Below are positions 12,413 to 23,479 of a stretch of 64,000 nt of DNA, piece by piece; the first letter of the stretch is position 1; each line of letters starts with the position of its first letter. The notes under the pieces were generated by a model, which had not been told where the DNA came from, did not search any database, and saw nothing but the letters and a program-made list of their open reading frames with translations. Position numbers and translations under genes: made by a program. Source of the DNA: Polytrichum commune (taxonomy: Eukaryota; Streptophyta; Polytrichopsida; Polytrichales; Polytrichaceae). The DNA lies in contig OX485808.1 in assembly GCA_950295325.1 (NCBI GenBank), positions 13,644,501-13,708,500 on the forward strand. Direction: 5' to 3'.

Positions 12413-14162
12413 CTATCTAGCCTCGGAGACTACCTCTTTTTCTTTTGCTTCATTTTCTTTTGCTTTTTTTTCTTTTGCCTCTTTTTCTTTTGCTGCGGCT
12501 TCTTTTGCTGCGGCTTCTTTTGCTCGCATTGCTTCAACATTCCTGAAAATCTCCGCCCCGCGACTATAGCCATTCTTGGGGTGACCGCCATCAATAACAC
12601 ATTTTGGATTCCGTCGGCCGCCCGAATTATACGACGAAGAATTCGAATACGATGAAGGGGACTGTCTTGCATTTCTGGTCATGGAGTAGAAACGCTCCAA
12701 CTCGACGGACGCACTAGCCCGCATAGGTCTACGGGTGGGAGCAACCTGCAACGCGTGAATGCAAGAACACACGTGTTAGTTTAGGGAGGAAGACCCAAAC
12801 GTGTCACACGTTCATTTTTTAAGTGCCGGATGATTGTAATGCGCGGTTAACCATGTTTTGGGGGGGGGGGGGGGTTCACCTTGTCACCGGGGGCGTTCCC
12901 GTCGGAGTCGGCGAGGAGGGGCAATGCGTCCCGCAAAGGAATAGGAAGGGTGCCACTCTTCGTAGGCCGAGCGTCCATCCGCAGCCGCCGTTGAGGTGTA
13001 CTACTGCCGCCGGGCCGAGAGGGGGACGTCCGGACGCATTTGCGATTTATGCCCTTGAGCGGCGACGGGGACGGAGATCGCCGGAGGATTTGCTTGGGTG
13101 GGGGGCTATCGACGACGCCGGCGTCAAGAGGCTCCTTGGAGTAGTCGATGGTGGACGCGGCATCGTAGACGGTCTCGTAGAAGAAGCTCCCCAAGTTTGA
13201 TTTGCTGACGATCTCAATCGAGGGCTCCAAACGCTGGCGCAAAAAAGGAAACAAAACAAAACCCAAGGGGAGGGGGGGAGGGGGGAGCATGTGAAAATTG
13301 ATATACATTTGAGGCATAATATATCACACAATGGCACACCATGTAGTATCTCAAATGAGTTTATTATATTTCGCGTGAGCGTACAACTCTCTGTACATAT
13401 AGTCCTTCGGATCCATGTATCTTTCGCCTATCGGATTACAACTAAGGAACCGGGGCACGGGTAGTCCGCTCCCCACGAGCGTTTGAATGTACTTAAGTAG
13501 GTCTAACAAAAAGCGGTCTCGGACCTTCTCAACCGTCCACGTCGGGCAAACTATGAAGTTCGAGGTCGGGTTCAAAATGTTTTTGGAAGCGTTGTCGTCC
13601 ACCATCAACGTGTTGTCACGGGTGGGGCGAACGTCGTAGGGACAGCTGACCATGGTCGGACGCTGGTCCCATACGACTGGCTTCAAGACTTAAGAAATTG
13701 GTTTACGGCGGGGTTGTTGGGCTTCTTCACAACCCTGCCCTCGGGGGTGTACAATGTTTTACAAGAATCCTGTCCTAGGACCAAGCACGGGGGTTGGAGT
13801 CCCTTGAAGATGAACTCCACGACGGCCTGGGTATTCTCGGACTTCATGGAGCTCCAAATGATCACCCACCATTTGGATAGGGCGACCTGTAGGAAGCGCC
13901 GAAGGGACGGGCGGAGGTACACTAGCTTGCTTTTGATGTACGCGGGGGGTCCATTGTAGTTGGCGTCCTCGGGCTTGCAGAAAGGCACCGTGGGGACCCT
14001 CGGACAATGCACGCACTGGACAAGGACCCCGTTGAGGTCTAGCACCAGGAACCGGGTCTTGGGAGGCGAAGGTGGCGAGGGCAAAATCGGGGGGACCACC
14101 GCGCTGTCCTCCACACTCCTCGGAGAGGATCGGTGGGGAGCTGCGACGCTATGCTCCGAACC
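12413..14162 (-). pseudogene. FCP1/NIF-like (HAD) phosphatase gene, frameshifted
   Basis: The first exon likely starts at an acceptor at 14162. It holds a TRFLVLDLNGVLV motif (about 14056-14018) matching the FCP1/NIF phosphatase DxDx(T/V) site. The second Asp is Asn here, so catalysis is doubtful. Later hallmarks are YLRPSLRRFL, WWVIIWSS and NTLMVDDNASKN, in the expected order. Near 13684 the frame breaks: TTCTTAAG is followed by a near-copy, TCTTGAAG, an 8-bp insertion that shifts the frame, and the domain continues in another frame to 13351. Two further phase-0 exons with GT-AG borders (13233-12880 and 12745-12413) encode a Pro/Ser-rich segment and an Ala-Lys-Glu tail. The junction into them is unresolved. 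Poly-G runs lie in the introns (12860-12874 and 14376-14394). The gene could be the continuation of the upstream methyltransferase-like gene, since the intervening splice sites are both phase 0. Confidence 0.6.
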
Positions 14163-15409
14163 CTGCGGCGACGAGCGAGAGAAGGCGGCGAGGACTATGT
14201 TATGCTATGTCCATCTCAAGCAGAACGGAAATTTTGTGCAAACACAAGAAGAATTGGACCATTGGTGGCAACAAAAACATACAAGGGAACAACATACATT
14301 GGGACACGGATGCAAACATATGGGCGCCAAAAATAATAATTTTATTTTTACAAATCTCTATGTACAATTTGATTTGGGGGGGGGGGGGGGGGGGGCGGTG
14401 AACGAGGGCATTCACACTATCCTAATTCTACATTTACAAAATTGGTTGCGCGCCGCCAAGGTCGAGCGTAGTCGAATGCAGGTGAGACGAAGGGGATCGC
14501 GGGGGGGCACGTTGGGGGGAGGGGGAGCAAGTGTAGACCAGGGGGGGCAGGGGGTGTGCATTTCCTCCTAGCAAAGGGGACACGACCACGCCAACAAGAC
14601 AGTGACCCAGGAAGTTTGGGTCGGTCGACCCAAACTGGGAGGGTTCAGTGTATTACCTCGCCCTGGTCATGTCTCGACGATGTGGAAGCCTCCACCGTCC
14701 CCGCTGCCCCGCCTCTCTCGCCACCGCCTTCTCCGACGACGTCAGAAACCTTCTCCTGCAAACGATCGGCATCAGGCCCTTGTCCTAAACCAATCTCCGC
14801 ATGTGCATCATGCATGGGTTCATCGATTTGGTTAGGAGTAGAGGTATCACCAGGCCCTTGCAGGCCTTCAACATCTAGCATGGCCGTGTCTAGTTGACAC
14901 CCATGTTGGTCAAAGGAGGACTGCGCTGCAACGGGGTTTGGGTCGCCCGACCCAAACTGTCCTGCATCTGGAGAGGGCCCTTCGGACACTACAGTGGATG
15001 GTGGGTTTGGGTCGGTCGACCCAAACATCCTGGGGTCGTCCGATTGGTGGGGTGGCGCCATGACTATGGGGGGCCGAAGTGGTGGAGGGCCCAAAGGGGA
15101 GGAGGCTCCAGAGATGCGCCAGATGTTGGGGTCATCCACTTGCTGGACCGGCGCGTACGGAACTTGGTGGGGCCGCATCAAGTGCTCACTACAAGAATTT
15201 ATATGACCTATTTGACAAAAATGTGACGAAATTCTGTTAATTTGGGTGTCATATAGGGCACCTTGATTCGGTCATACAATTAACAGAGTTCTGTCAATTT
15301 CTTTGTCATCTGGGACAATTATACACGTAGGATTCCATTTACTCCGGCCCCCTTGCCATGTTGGATTCTCTTTACCTCGTCATTTACCCATGGTGATGTG
15401 GTTTAATGT

Positions 15410-15635
15410 CCAAGTTATACTAGTAAAAAAATCCTAAATTAGTAATCCACCCTCGCATTCGGGGCCTACTCACATAGGTCTAAGGGCGAAGGGCCACCTC
15501 ACCTAACCTAGGCTAATGGACAAAGCCACCTACCTACCCTAGTCGAAGCCAAGGGTGAGGGGTCAAGGGGATCGAACCTTGAACCTTTTGGCTATAGTGT
15601 GAAGGCCTTAGCCACTAAGCCACCGCTCATTACAT
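15410..15635 (-). mobile_element. tRNA-derived SINE
   Basis: On the minus strand, TGGCTTAGTGGCTAAGG resembles a Pol III A box and GGTTCGATCCC is a good B box about 35 bp later, at about 15580-15570. A non-tRNA body follows, ending near a T-rich end at about 15425. It lies inside the CACTA element, a third level of nesting. Its exact ends and target duplication were not determined. Confidence 0.7.
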
Positions 15636-15884
15636 GATATAGGCCAAGTATGTAAGAGTTTTGTATGAAGAAGCCATAAGACTTATAAACTTATGTATAT
15701 ATATTTTTTAATTAGTGAAAGTAAAAACAAGCATAGAATTAATATATTTACTGTTTTTAATTATTACGTATTGTATTTGTATTAAAAACAATTTACAAAA
15801 ATACTCCTAAACATTATTACAGTAATTATTGTAATTATTTTAACTACATTAATTACAATAATTTTAGTATTTTACTGAAAATAA

Positions 15885-16190
15885 CAAATTTCAGTATTTA
15901 CTTAAATTAGCAAATTTCAGTGTTTACCTAAATTAGCAAATTTCAATATTTACTTAAATTAGCAAATTTCAGTATTGACCTAAATTAGCAAATTTCAATA
16001 TTTACTTAAATTAGCAAATTTCAATATTACTTAAATTAGCAAATTTCAATATTTACTTAAATTAACAAATTTCAGTATTTACTTAAATTGGTAATTTCCC
16101 CATTTACTTAAATTGGTAATTTCAGTATTTGCTCAAAAGGGTAATTTCAGTATTTACTTAAATTGGTAATTTCAGTATTTACATTAATTA
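15885..16190. repeat. About 31-bp AT-rich tandem repeat
   Basis: About nine units of TTTCAGTATTTACTTAAATT followed by AGCAAA or GGTAA, within the CACTA element. Later units change from AGCAAATTT to GGTAATTT. Confidence 0.8.
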
Positions 16191-17510
16191 TAGTAAATAC
16201 ATTAATTATATTAATTACTTATACTAGTAATTACAATAATTAAAAACCTTTTGTAACACCTTTTGTAACACCTTTTGTTGTTAATAAATATGAGACACAT
16301 GCTCAAGTGAAGGGAATAAGTTAAACGTGAAATATATAAATCTGATGACAGAAAATTGACACAAATTTTGAATAATGTCCGAATTGACAAAAACTCATAG
16401 CTTTGAGCTGATTTTGTCACTTCGGACATTTTAGTGTCACATTTTTGTCAATTATACACCCATTTCCTTGTAGTGGCTGGAAGCTGAAAGACGATTGCGG
16501 CACAGGCTGCTGAGGGATGCTCTGCGGAGGGAAGCCGGGGGGCAAGTGCGGGAAGGAGCTGGAGGGAGCCACCACCAAACCTTGCGCCCACATTCCTTGT
16601 ATCACTTGTGATATCAAGTCGGCGTGGGACAGAGGTTGGGCCATCGCCCTTTGACGCTCCTGCTCCAACAGGAGAGCCCTCAGCTCTGCGACCTCGTTCC
16701 GCATTGAGGGTTCTTCCGCGGCAGCCTTCTGCAGGCGGACTCGCTGCTCCTCGTCCCTCCTCATCTTCTCGTTCGCCTCCTCCACAGTCAGGACCTCGGG
16801 CTTCACCCTAACCATGCCAGCGAACGCTGTCGGGGACGGGGGATCTGATCTTAGCCGTTTGGCGAGCTCAATGTCATCGTCGTCCTCGCTACTTATGGCA
16901 ATGGTCTCCTCCACGGAGTAGTCGCCATACAGCTTCTTCCCCTTTAACTTCCTCCTCTCCCTGAACGTCGCGGTGGCGTCCCTGGAGTACATGTCCCATG
17001 CATTGTCCACAGTCAGGATGGGCACGAGCTTACTCTGCGGGGTTGCCGCCCGCATCGCCTTCTTCCGTTGAGGGGCTTCGGATTGTTGCGTGAAGCCCGT
17101 TGCCCCTTCCTCGACGTCGCCTTCCTTCTCCGCCTCCTCGTGTTCCTCTTCTTCCTCCTCCTCCTCCTCAACCTCGCCACCTTCTGTGCGGGACGGATTG
17201 CCCGGATGCAACCCGACCAGAGGTTCGGGAACTTGGGTCATGGCCCTCATGGCCATTTCCTCCGGGTTGATGCGCCTCACCCTATCAAGAGGGTTTTCGC
17301 CACCCTGAACAACCTCGTCGACGTAGCTACCCGGGATCCAATCGAGGATGTCCATCTTCTTCGCCAGCGATTTCTGCACCCTATAAAATGGCAGATCGCC
17401 ATCCTCTATGTAGGAGTATATATTCAGCCCCGACATCTACACAATCCAAGTTATAGGGAAATTAGAATTTGTCGAGGCAGTCACATAAACAAGACTAAGT
17501 GAAATGTGTA

Positions 17511-17568
17511 GTTTGGGCCGGTCGACCCAAACTTGCAAAGAGCCTAGTTTGGGTCGATCGACCCAAAC
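17511..17568. repeat. Pair of 22-bp palindromic sites in intron 2
   Basis: Sites at 17511-17532 (one mismatch in the left arm) and 17547-17568 (centre AT) lie between exons 2 and 3 of the methyltransferase-like gene, 36 bp apart. Confidence 0.85.
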
Positions 17569-19018
17569 TGCTTACGAGCTATAGAAAGTCACTTACCATA
17601 GCAGCATAGACAGGTTTTGAGCCTCCGAAGACGTTGAAGATGCAGTCCCCTCTCCTCGTCAGCGTCCTCATCATTCTCATGTAAAATTCCATCCGCAGCT
17701 CATCTGCAGGATAGTTCGCGTATTTAGCCTCGTCGTAGAGGCACTTGTTCGCACCCAACCCTTCTGGAACTTGGAAGAGTTTGTCCATCCGGGATATAGG
17801 GTGGTTTGGCACCTTCAGCAACTCCGCTTTGTACACGAAGTACAAACACAAGACGTTGACGAACTTGGTCTTCTTGTCCTTCAACGTCGTGTAAGCCCCC
17901 TCCGCCGGTGCGGCGATGTAGTGAGACTTGGACACTGCATACTCCGGCTGCAGTTTCCGGACAAGCTCGTACACCTGCTCCGCCCTTCTATCCTCGACTA
18001 TCCAAAGCCAGATATCTACCTCCCTGAACTTAGGGCTTGCATAATCGACGAACTTAATTAAGAAGGGGTCGTAGAAGAAGGTGCTCATCGTGCCCTCAAA
18101 TGAGCTTCCAGGAATATTTCTAAAATCAATCATCCCAAAAGGAAAGCGGTCCCTTGCTTTCGTCCTTATCGCCATTCTAGCGTCTTGACCTGGCCAGCCC
18201 TGAATTTTCAAAGGCTCGAAGGTGACAAGGTTGAAGTAAGCGTCCCCTTCAAACTGGACAATCTTCTTCTCCTTGATGAAGTTCGAAAACGCACGCGCTG
18301 TGTGATCCGGAAGCGCCCGGTTCTTCCCACCCTCCACCATCTTGGCCCGCAAGAAATCGTCCCCCGCTTCCCTTATTAGAGCCGCCATGGAGGCACTGGT
18401 GAACTTATATTCATCTTTGAATGCTCTCCAGTTAGCCCCATGAACCTCGCCGTCCACGACAATATTCCTCTCTGGCACCAATTTATGCAGCTCCTGCACG
18501 ATAGTCGTCTTCTTTTTCCTGTTCTCCGTCCATTCCTTCATGGTGTAGCATGAAGGAACGAAGGATTTGGGCTTTACGAAGACAATCTTCGGGTGCACCC
18601 AGCACCTCTTGGCCGTGGGTGCCACGTGCAGGATGTGCGATGCCGCCTTCTCCACCTCCGTCTCTGACAGCCCTTGAAGAGTTCTAAAGAACTCTTTCAT
18701 GAGAGGCTTCATCTGCTTGAAGCGCGAGGCCAGGCTGAAGAAAACGCCAGTGTCAGGGTCGATCAAATCCCCCGTCTCGTGCTTTTCAAACACGGTTTTC
18801 CACTTCCTCCAAACTGAGTCCGATGTTGTAATCAAGTAAATCTCCCCCTTCAGGTCGCTGTATTTCTTCTGCTTGTGGCTCGAATTATCAATGGAGGAGA
18901 ATTTGTTGATCATTTGGTATTTAAAATCCTGCACGTGAACAAAACAGAACATTTGAATGCGTGTTAGTTAAGTACATGTGATTTCCAAACCATATCATGA
19001 CCAACATCTACAACAAGA

Positions 19019-19240
19019 GTTTGGGTCGGTCGACCCAAACTGAAAAAAAACACAAGACTGCAACAGTTGTTTGGGTCGATTGACCCAAACTAAAAAAAAA
19101 CACAAGACTGCACCAGGAGTTTGGGTCGGTCGACCCAAACTGAAAAAAAACACAAGACTGCAACAGTTGTTTGGGTCGATCGACCCAAACTAAAAAAAAA
19201 CACAAGACTGCACCAGGAGTTTGGGTCGGTCGACCCAAAC
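19019..19240. repeat. 50-bp array of palindromic sites in intron 1
   Basis: Five sites start at 19019, 19069, 19119, 19169 and 19219, exactly 50 bp apart. Centres alternate GT and AT, with one arm mismatch in the second. The spacer is an A-run plus CACAAGACTGCA, and alternates CAGGA/CAGTT, so the higher-order period is 100 bp. The array fills most of the intron between exons 1 and 2 and ends 9 bp from the splice donor. Confidence 0.9.
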
Positions 19241-20601
19241 AATACTTACCTCCCACTTGGGATTCTTGTCCTTCGCATTCTCCCTCTCCTTGGGAGGCCT
19301 ACCATAGAACTCCCACACCTCCCGCGAGGCCATGATATTCCTTATCCAGGAAGCTTGGTAGGCCCTCTTCTTGTTTCCCATATTGAAGTACCGGGAGATG
19401 TCGCTGAGCTTGGTCTCGTCGTCAGACCACACCACCAGTGCCTTCCAAACCTTCAGCTTTTCCTTTTGATTGTTGGGATCGTCCCACTCATTCATGAGTT
19501 GGATTTTCTTGGATGCCTCCACGCTGTGTTGGCCGTCTATCAGCCAAAAATCGCCCTTCTGAATTGTTGGCCACATTTCAGGTGTAGGCATTTTCTTGAG
19601 ACCCTGTGGCATCACTACAATCGTTTGCATGTCGTCTTTAAACTGCTTGCAAACGATCTGCGCGATTATCCAGTCAACGTAGGCGTCCTCCTTTGCCCGG
19701 ACACACTTCTCCGGTGGCGCTAGATGGCACTGGCTGATGTTCACGTCGAACTTGAAATCCCTGCCCATGAAAAAACAGTGGGAGCATTTCGTCATGAAAT
19801 TGTTCACGATTTTCTGCAGCTCCCCTGCATCCACCTCTTCGCCGGGCTTCGGCATGCGCAACTCCGGTGAGACTGGCTCGTCAGTCATCACAGATGACTC
19901 TCTCACCCTCTTGGATGGAGTTGTTTGACGGCTCCCAGAAGGTGTAGGGGTCTCACTATTCGTAGGTGTTTGGGAGGGAGTGGTCCTACGCGAGTCAGCC
20001 GGTACTGGTAGCGGCATCCTCACCGATTGAGGTCTTGACGACCCTGCTCCTTCCTCTGTGGGAGTTTTCCGCCTCACAGGTTGCTGTGATTTGGTTTTGC
20101 TTTGCAGGCCCCTGTTCAGCACGGTTATTGCATGTTTTAGTTTTGTGAACCGGCTTGAGACCTTGGTATTCGATGTACTCCCATCGATAAATATTGTCTC
20201 CGGCTTGATAACTTCCGGTTCGACACAGGACTCTCTTGCATAGAGTGCGTCGAAAGGCTCGGAGAACTGGTGCATGAACATATGCGCGTTCTGCACAGCC
20301 GAGTTCTCGAGGATGACGTCGGTATAGTCTCCAAGAGACTGTACCGATGCGACCTCCCATCCCGTAAGAGTCGCCCAGGTGTGTTTCTCCACGGTTCCCA
20401 CCTTGACAACAAAAATCATTTTGTATGTTGAGGCTTTGACTACTTGAATAGACCAAGCGAGGACAAGCCCGTCCTTAGGGGAATAGGAGCCATCCTGCGG
20501 GGTTTCGTGCTCCTGCCACAACATGTCCGGCGCAGGCATGAACCACCTTTCGCCGGGTCTTTTCTTTGGAGCCATCTGTAAGAAAATAATGCGCAAAGTT
20601 A

Positions 20602-21036
20602 GTTTCGGTCGTTCGACCCAAACATCTACGACATGAATAGGTTTAGGTGGATTGTGTATTTATATATTTCAGCATCATTTGTAATGATAATAAGAATGTT
20701 GTGATTATTGGGTGGATTTGCATTTTATATTGTTTGTGACATGCATGATTCCTTGATACTTTTCCTTGATACATTCCTTGATTATTATTTTGGGTTGATG
20801 TGAATTTTATATTGATGCAAAAATCATGGATTTCTTTATGAGTTTATAATTAGAAGACTTAGTTTGGGTCGTTCGACCCAAACATGATGCTTTGTGTTAT
20901 ATTTTGGTCGTTCGGCCCAAACATGATGCTTTGTTTTGTGTTTGGGTCAAGCGACCCAAACAAGGGGCTGTGTTTGGGGCTGTGTTTGGGTCGGTCGACC
21001 CAAACAAGAGGCTGTGTTTGGGTCGTCTCCCCAAAC
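20602..21036. repeat. Cluster of palindromic sites upstream of the methyltransferase-like gene
   Basis: Full or diverged sites at about 20602, 20862, 20900, 20940, 20984 and 21016, beginning 27 bp upstream of the ATG at 20575. Centres vary (TT, AA, GT) while the arms are mostly kept. The position suits promoter or leader sites. Confidence 0.85.
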
Positions 21037-21289
21037 AGTATTATTTTAATGTATTTTTTAAACTTGGCATCTAGCATATACAATGCTTATGCATTGTGTA
21101 TGCTACAAAACCGTGAATATACAAACACATATTGGTTAAAATAAAACACAATAGCTTTCAAAGATGTTGTGCAGACAATTTGGAGTAGAGCAGGTTGTTC
21201 TTCCAATAATTCTCAATATCAAACAAACTGTGAGAAAGTTCAATGAGAAACTTTCAAACAAGTATCAACTCTCTCAAATAGCTCTTGGA

Positions 21290-21545
21290 TCTCTCAACCA
21301 ACTCCTGAATCTCACACAGAACTACTGAATCTCTCAAAAGACTTCGAAATGTCTAAACCAACTCCTGAATCTCACATACAACTACTAAACCTCTCAAAAG
21401 CCTTCGAAATGTCCAAACCAACTCCTGAATCTCACACACAACTACTAAACCTCTCAAAAGACTTCGAAATGTCTAAACCCACTCCTGAATCCCTCACAAA
21501 ACTACTGAATCTCTCAAATGACTTCGAAAACTCTCAAACAACTCT
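21290..21545. repeat. 60-bp tandem repeat with an open frame
   Basis: Four or five units of exactly 60 bp containing AACTCCTGAATCTCACACA and CTCTCAAAAGACTTCGAAAT. One frame (21349-21720, plus) reads a 20-residue repeat beginning MSKPTPES. No known family; because 60 is a multiple of three, an open frame can be a by-product of the repeat. Confidence 0.8.
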
Positions 21546-22314
21546 TGATACTCTTAAAGAACTCTTGAATTTCACAAGCACTCCTAAAACTTCCAGTACA
21601 AACACCTGGACCTCCCAAACCGAAGCTTTATCTACTACACAATGTTCTACTAACTTCCTTCAGCACTTTCCAATACTCTTCAACACTCTTTTGCTAACTT
21701 CCTTCACTCTCACGCTCTAAAACCTTCCTCCGTATGTTTCTGTTTCTTTCAAAACTCTTCCTAACTTCTAAGATTGCACAAGGGCTATTCTATTGAAGAG
21801 CAAAAGAAAGGAGGGAAAAGAAGATGCAGAAGAAAGCAATGAACGCGGGAGAATGAAGGGTTAACCTACACCAAGCCTGATTCGCCGCGGCGCTTTGCGA
21901 AAGCGGCGCTTCAGGAGAGGCGGCGCTTCCAAGCGAGGCGCGGAGAGAGAGAGAGAGAAAGAAATGAGAAATGCGACGGTTGGGGTTTTGTTTACCTCAG
22001 GCATTGGCCCCCAACCGCATGAATAGGGTGCCCACAGGATTACGGCACCCACGGAAACAGGGTTACAGGGAACCCTAAAACCTAAATCATAACGCTTGAC
22101 TCTAAACCCTTAGCGGGCCTACCTCTTTAAGAGTACATAGGCTATTTGCCTCATAGCATAGGTTGCATTCTACAATATCAACTTTTTGTAAGTTGAAAAC
22201 CTTTTGAGTTTGTAAGTTCCTCGCCAATTGCCTCAAAACTAATTTTTAGTAGGTTAAAATCCTTCATATCTTTTAATGTTGTAGGTTTTAAAATCAAAAT
22301 TTGAGTACTAAGTG

Positions 22315-22377
22315 GGATCCTTGGCAGGAATTGAACCTGGCTAAGCCTTTCACCACGTTTGAAGGCCAAGGATTAAC
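22315..22377 (-). mobile_element. SINE head, family 2
   Basis: Minus strand carries AATCCTTGGCC, GGCTTAGCC and the B-box-like GGTTCAATTCC followed by TGCCAAGGATCCC. The same order of words occurs at 55676-55740 on the plus strand, so this is a dispersed tRNA-like family. Confidence 0.5.
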
Positions 22378-22709
22378 CAAGTCTTTTTTAAAGAGTTGAT
22401 TATAAGTTATGAAAGGTTGCTAAAATTCAAATGAGTTTAAGGGTGAAAGTTCTCACCATGTTCTCATTCAACCTCTACTCTTCCTGCAAGATATAGCCTA
22501 AAGATATGTACTTAGGCCAACTAATTTCCCAATTTGAAGAAGGATGAATGGCTAAAATCCTTTCTTTTAAAAAACATTTAGGCAAAATTTCCTAAATGTT
22601 TTTATCACATAGGTTGATATCCTATGTTTTTAAATTGTCCATAGGCTCTTTGTCCTACACTTTCAAAATTTTATAGGGTAAGTCACTAATTTTGTAGGCT
22701 GCATTTGTT

Positions 22710-22965
22710 TTAATCGGTATATTCGTTAATTTGGGATTTTTTCGGCATTTTGAGAAAGTTACAAATATAAGAACATGGATAAAATCGCACGTACATTGGA
22801 GAATGTTGTAAGATGCAAATACTTTGAAGCGGGTGTTCATATCAAGAACGCAATTAAGATCTCATATGAAGATGGTTTAGGTAGGACGACCCAAACATTA
22901 CACTATGTTGTTGTGGTCCATATATTAATTTGAGAGAAGAGAAAATCTCAAATTAGCGAATTTTA
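22710..22965. mobile_element. Short derivative of the 20-kb transposon
   Basis: The left part (TATATTCGTTAATTTGGGAT, then GGCATTTTGAGA, GAATGTTGTAAGATGC, TTTGAAGCGGGTGTT) matches the left end region at 11877-12000. The right part (CCATATATTAATTTGAGA to AAATCTCAAATTAGCGAAT) matches the right end at 31843-31886. One diverged 22-bp palindrome is kept at 22875-22896. It looks like an internally deleted, MITE-like copy nested in the large element; its outermost bases are decayed. Confidence 0.7.
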
Positions 22966-23479
22966 GGGTTTAGGTTCTTTTGGACCCTGCTCTAAACCCT
23001 TATTAGTTTTTTCAAAAGAACTATGGAGTACCCTAAGGTGCTACATAAAATGTGTTATTCTACAAAACTAACCATTTATATAGCCAGCGCATTCTTACAA
23101 CAAAACTTTATGCTAAACTAATACTTATCCCCTACTTACATGACACCATACCCTAAATTTTCCAAAATCATTGAAGGCATTGGTTTCTCTTTTGTTTGAG
23201 CATGTTAGAAAATTTAAACCATATAATTGCGTTATATTTAACGATGTAACCATTCACATTTAGTCCTTACCAATGATGCCAACAATTCACACGATATTGA
23301 ATGAAAAAAAAAAGATTACCCACACCCCCCAACATGTGGAACAATTTAGAATAATTGAGTGTGGAGCCTAATAAATGAATACCTTCCCCAACTGCATTTT
23401 GCAAGGGTTTTGAAATGCACGATCCTTATTTGAAAATGCGAACATGCTCAAGTTTTAAGTACATCCCTTAGATCGTGAC

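Larger units (their letters stand above)
15187..16475. mobile_element. Non-autonomous CACTA element in exon 3
   Basis: It begins CACTACAAGAATTTATATGA and ends with the reverse complement of CACTACAAGGAAATGGGTG. GCT flanks both sides (15184-15186 and 16476-16478), the 3-bp duplication expected of CACTA/En-Spm elements. Shared subterminal words such as TTGACAAAAATGTGAC occur at both ends. No transposase is present. It interrupts the coding sequence of the methyltransferase-like gene and so is younger than the 20-kb host element. Confidence 0.9.
14645..20575 (-). pseudogene. ParB/DGQH-like plus amino-methyltransferase-like protein, split by a CACTA insertion
   Basis: Exons 20575-19250 (442 codons) and 18928-17597 (444 codons) are followed by a third, 17436-14645, interrupted at 16475-15187. 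Splice sites are classic and all phase 0. Exon 1 has FWLIDGQHSVEASK (Asp347), as in ParB/sulfiredoxin-like and DGQHR proteins. Exon 2 ends with RGDCIFNVFGGSKPVYAAM (Gly877-Gly878), resembling the SAM-binding FxGxG motif of beta-class DNA amino-methyltransferases, preceded by DIWLWIVEDRR (747-757). A DPPY-like catalytic motif is not clear (IDFRNIP at 709-715), so activity is doubtful. Exon 3 has an acidic stretch, a Glu/Arg-rich coiled-coil-like segment and Pro/Gln-rich tails. Removing the nested element and one GCT copy leaves 1500 nt, ending at a stop at 14647-14645. Without removal the frame stops at 16417. ParB-methyltransferase fusions are known in phages and bacteria; that this is one is inference. 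Confidence 0.6.

Noticed and set aside
12430-12672. Lys/Gln-rich frame on the minus strand
   Set aside because: Shadow of the Ala-Lys-Glu repeat in the last exon of the phosphatase-like gene.
12860-14394. G-runs at 12860-12874 and 14376-14394 as regulatory G-quadruplexes
   Set aside because: Simple homopolymers in introns of a decaying transposon; slippage is enough to explain them.
19019-19256. CRISPR-like array (regular 22-bp repeats at 50-bp spacing)
   Set aside because: The spacers are also repeated, the site is an imperfect palindrome in an intron of a plant transposon, and there are no cas genes.
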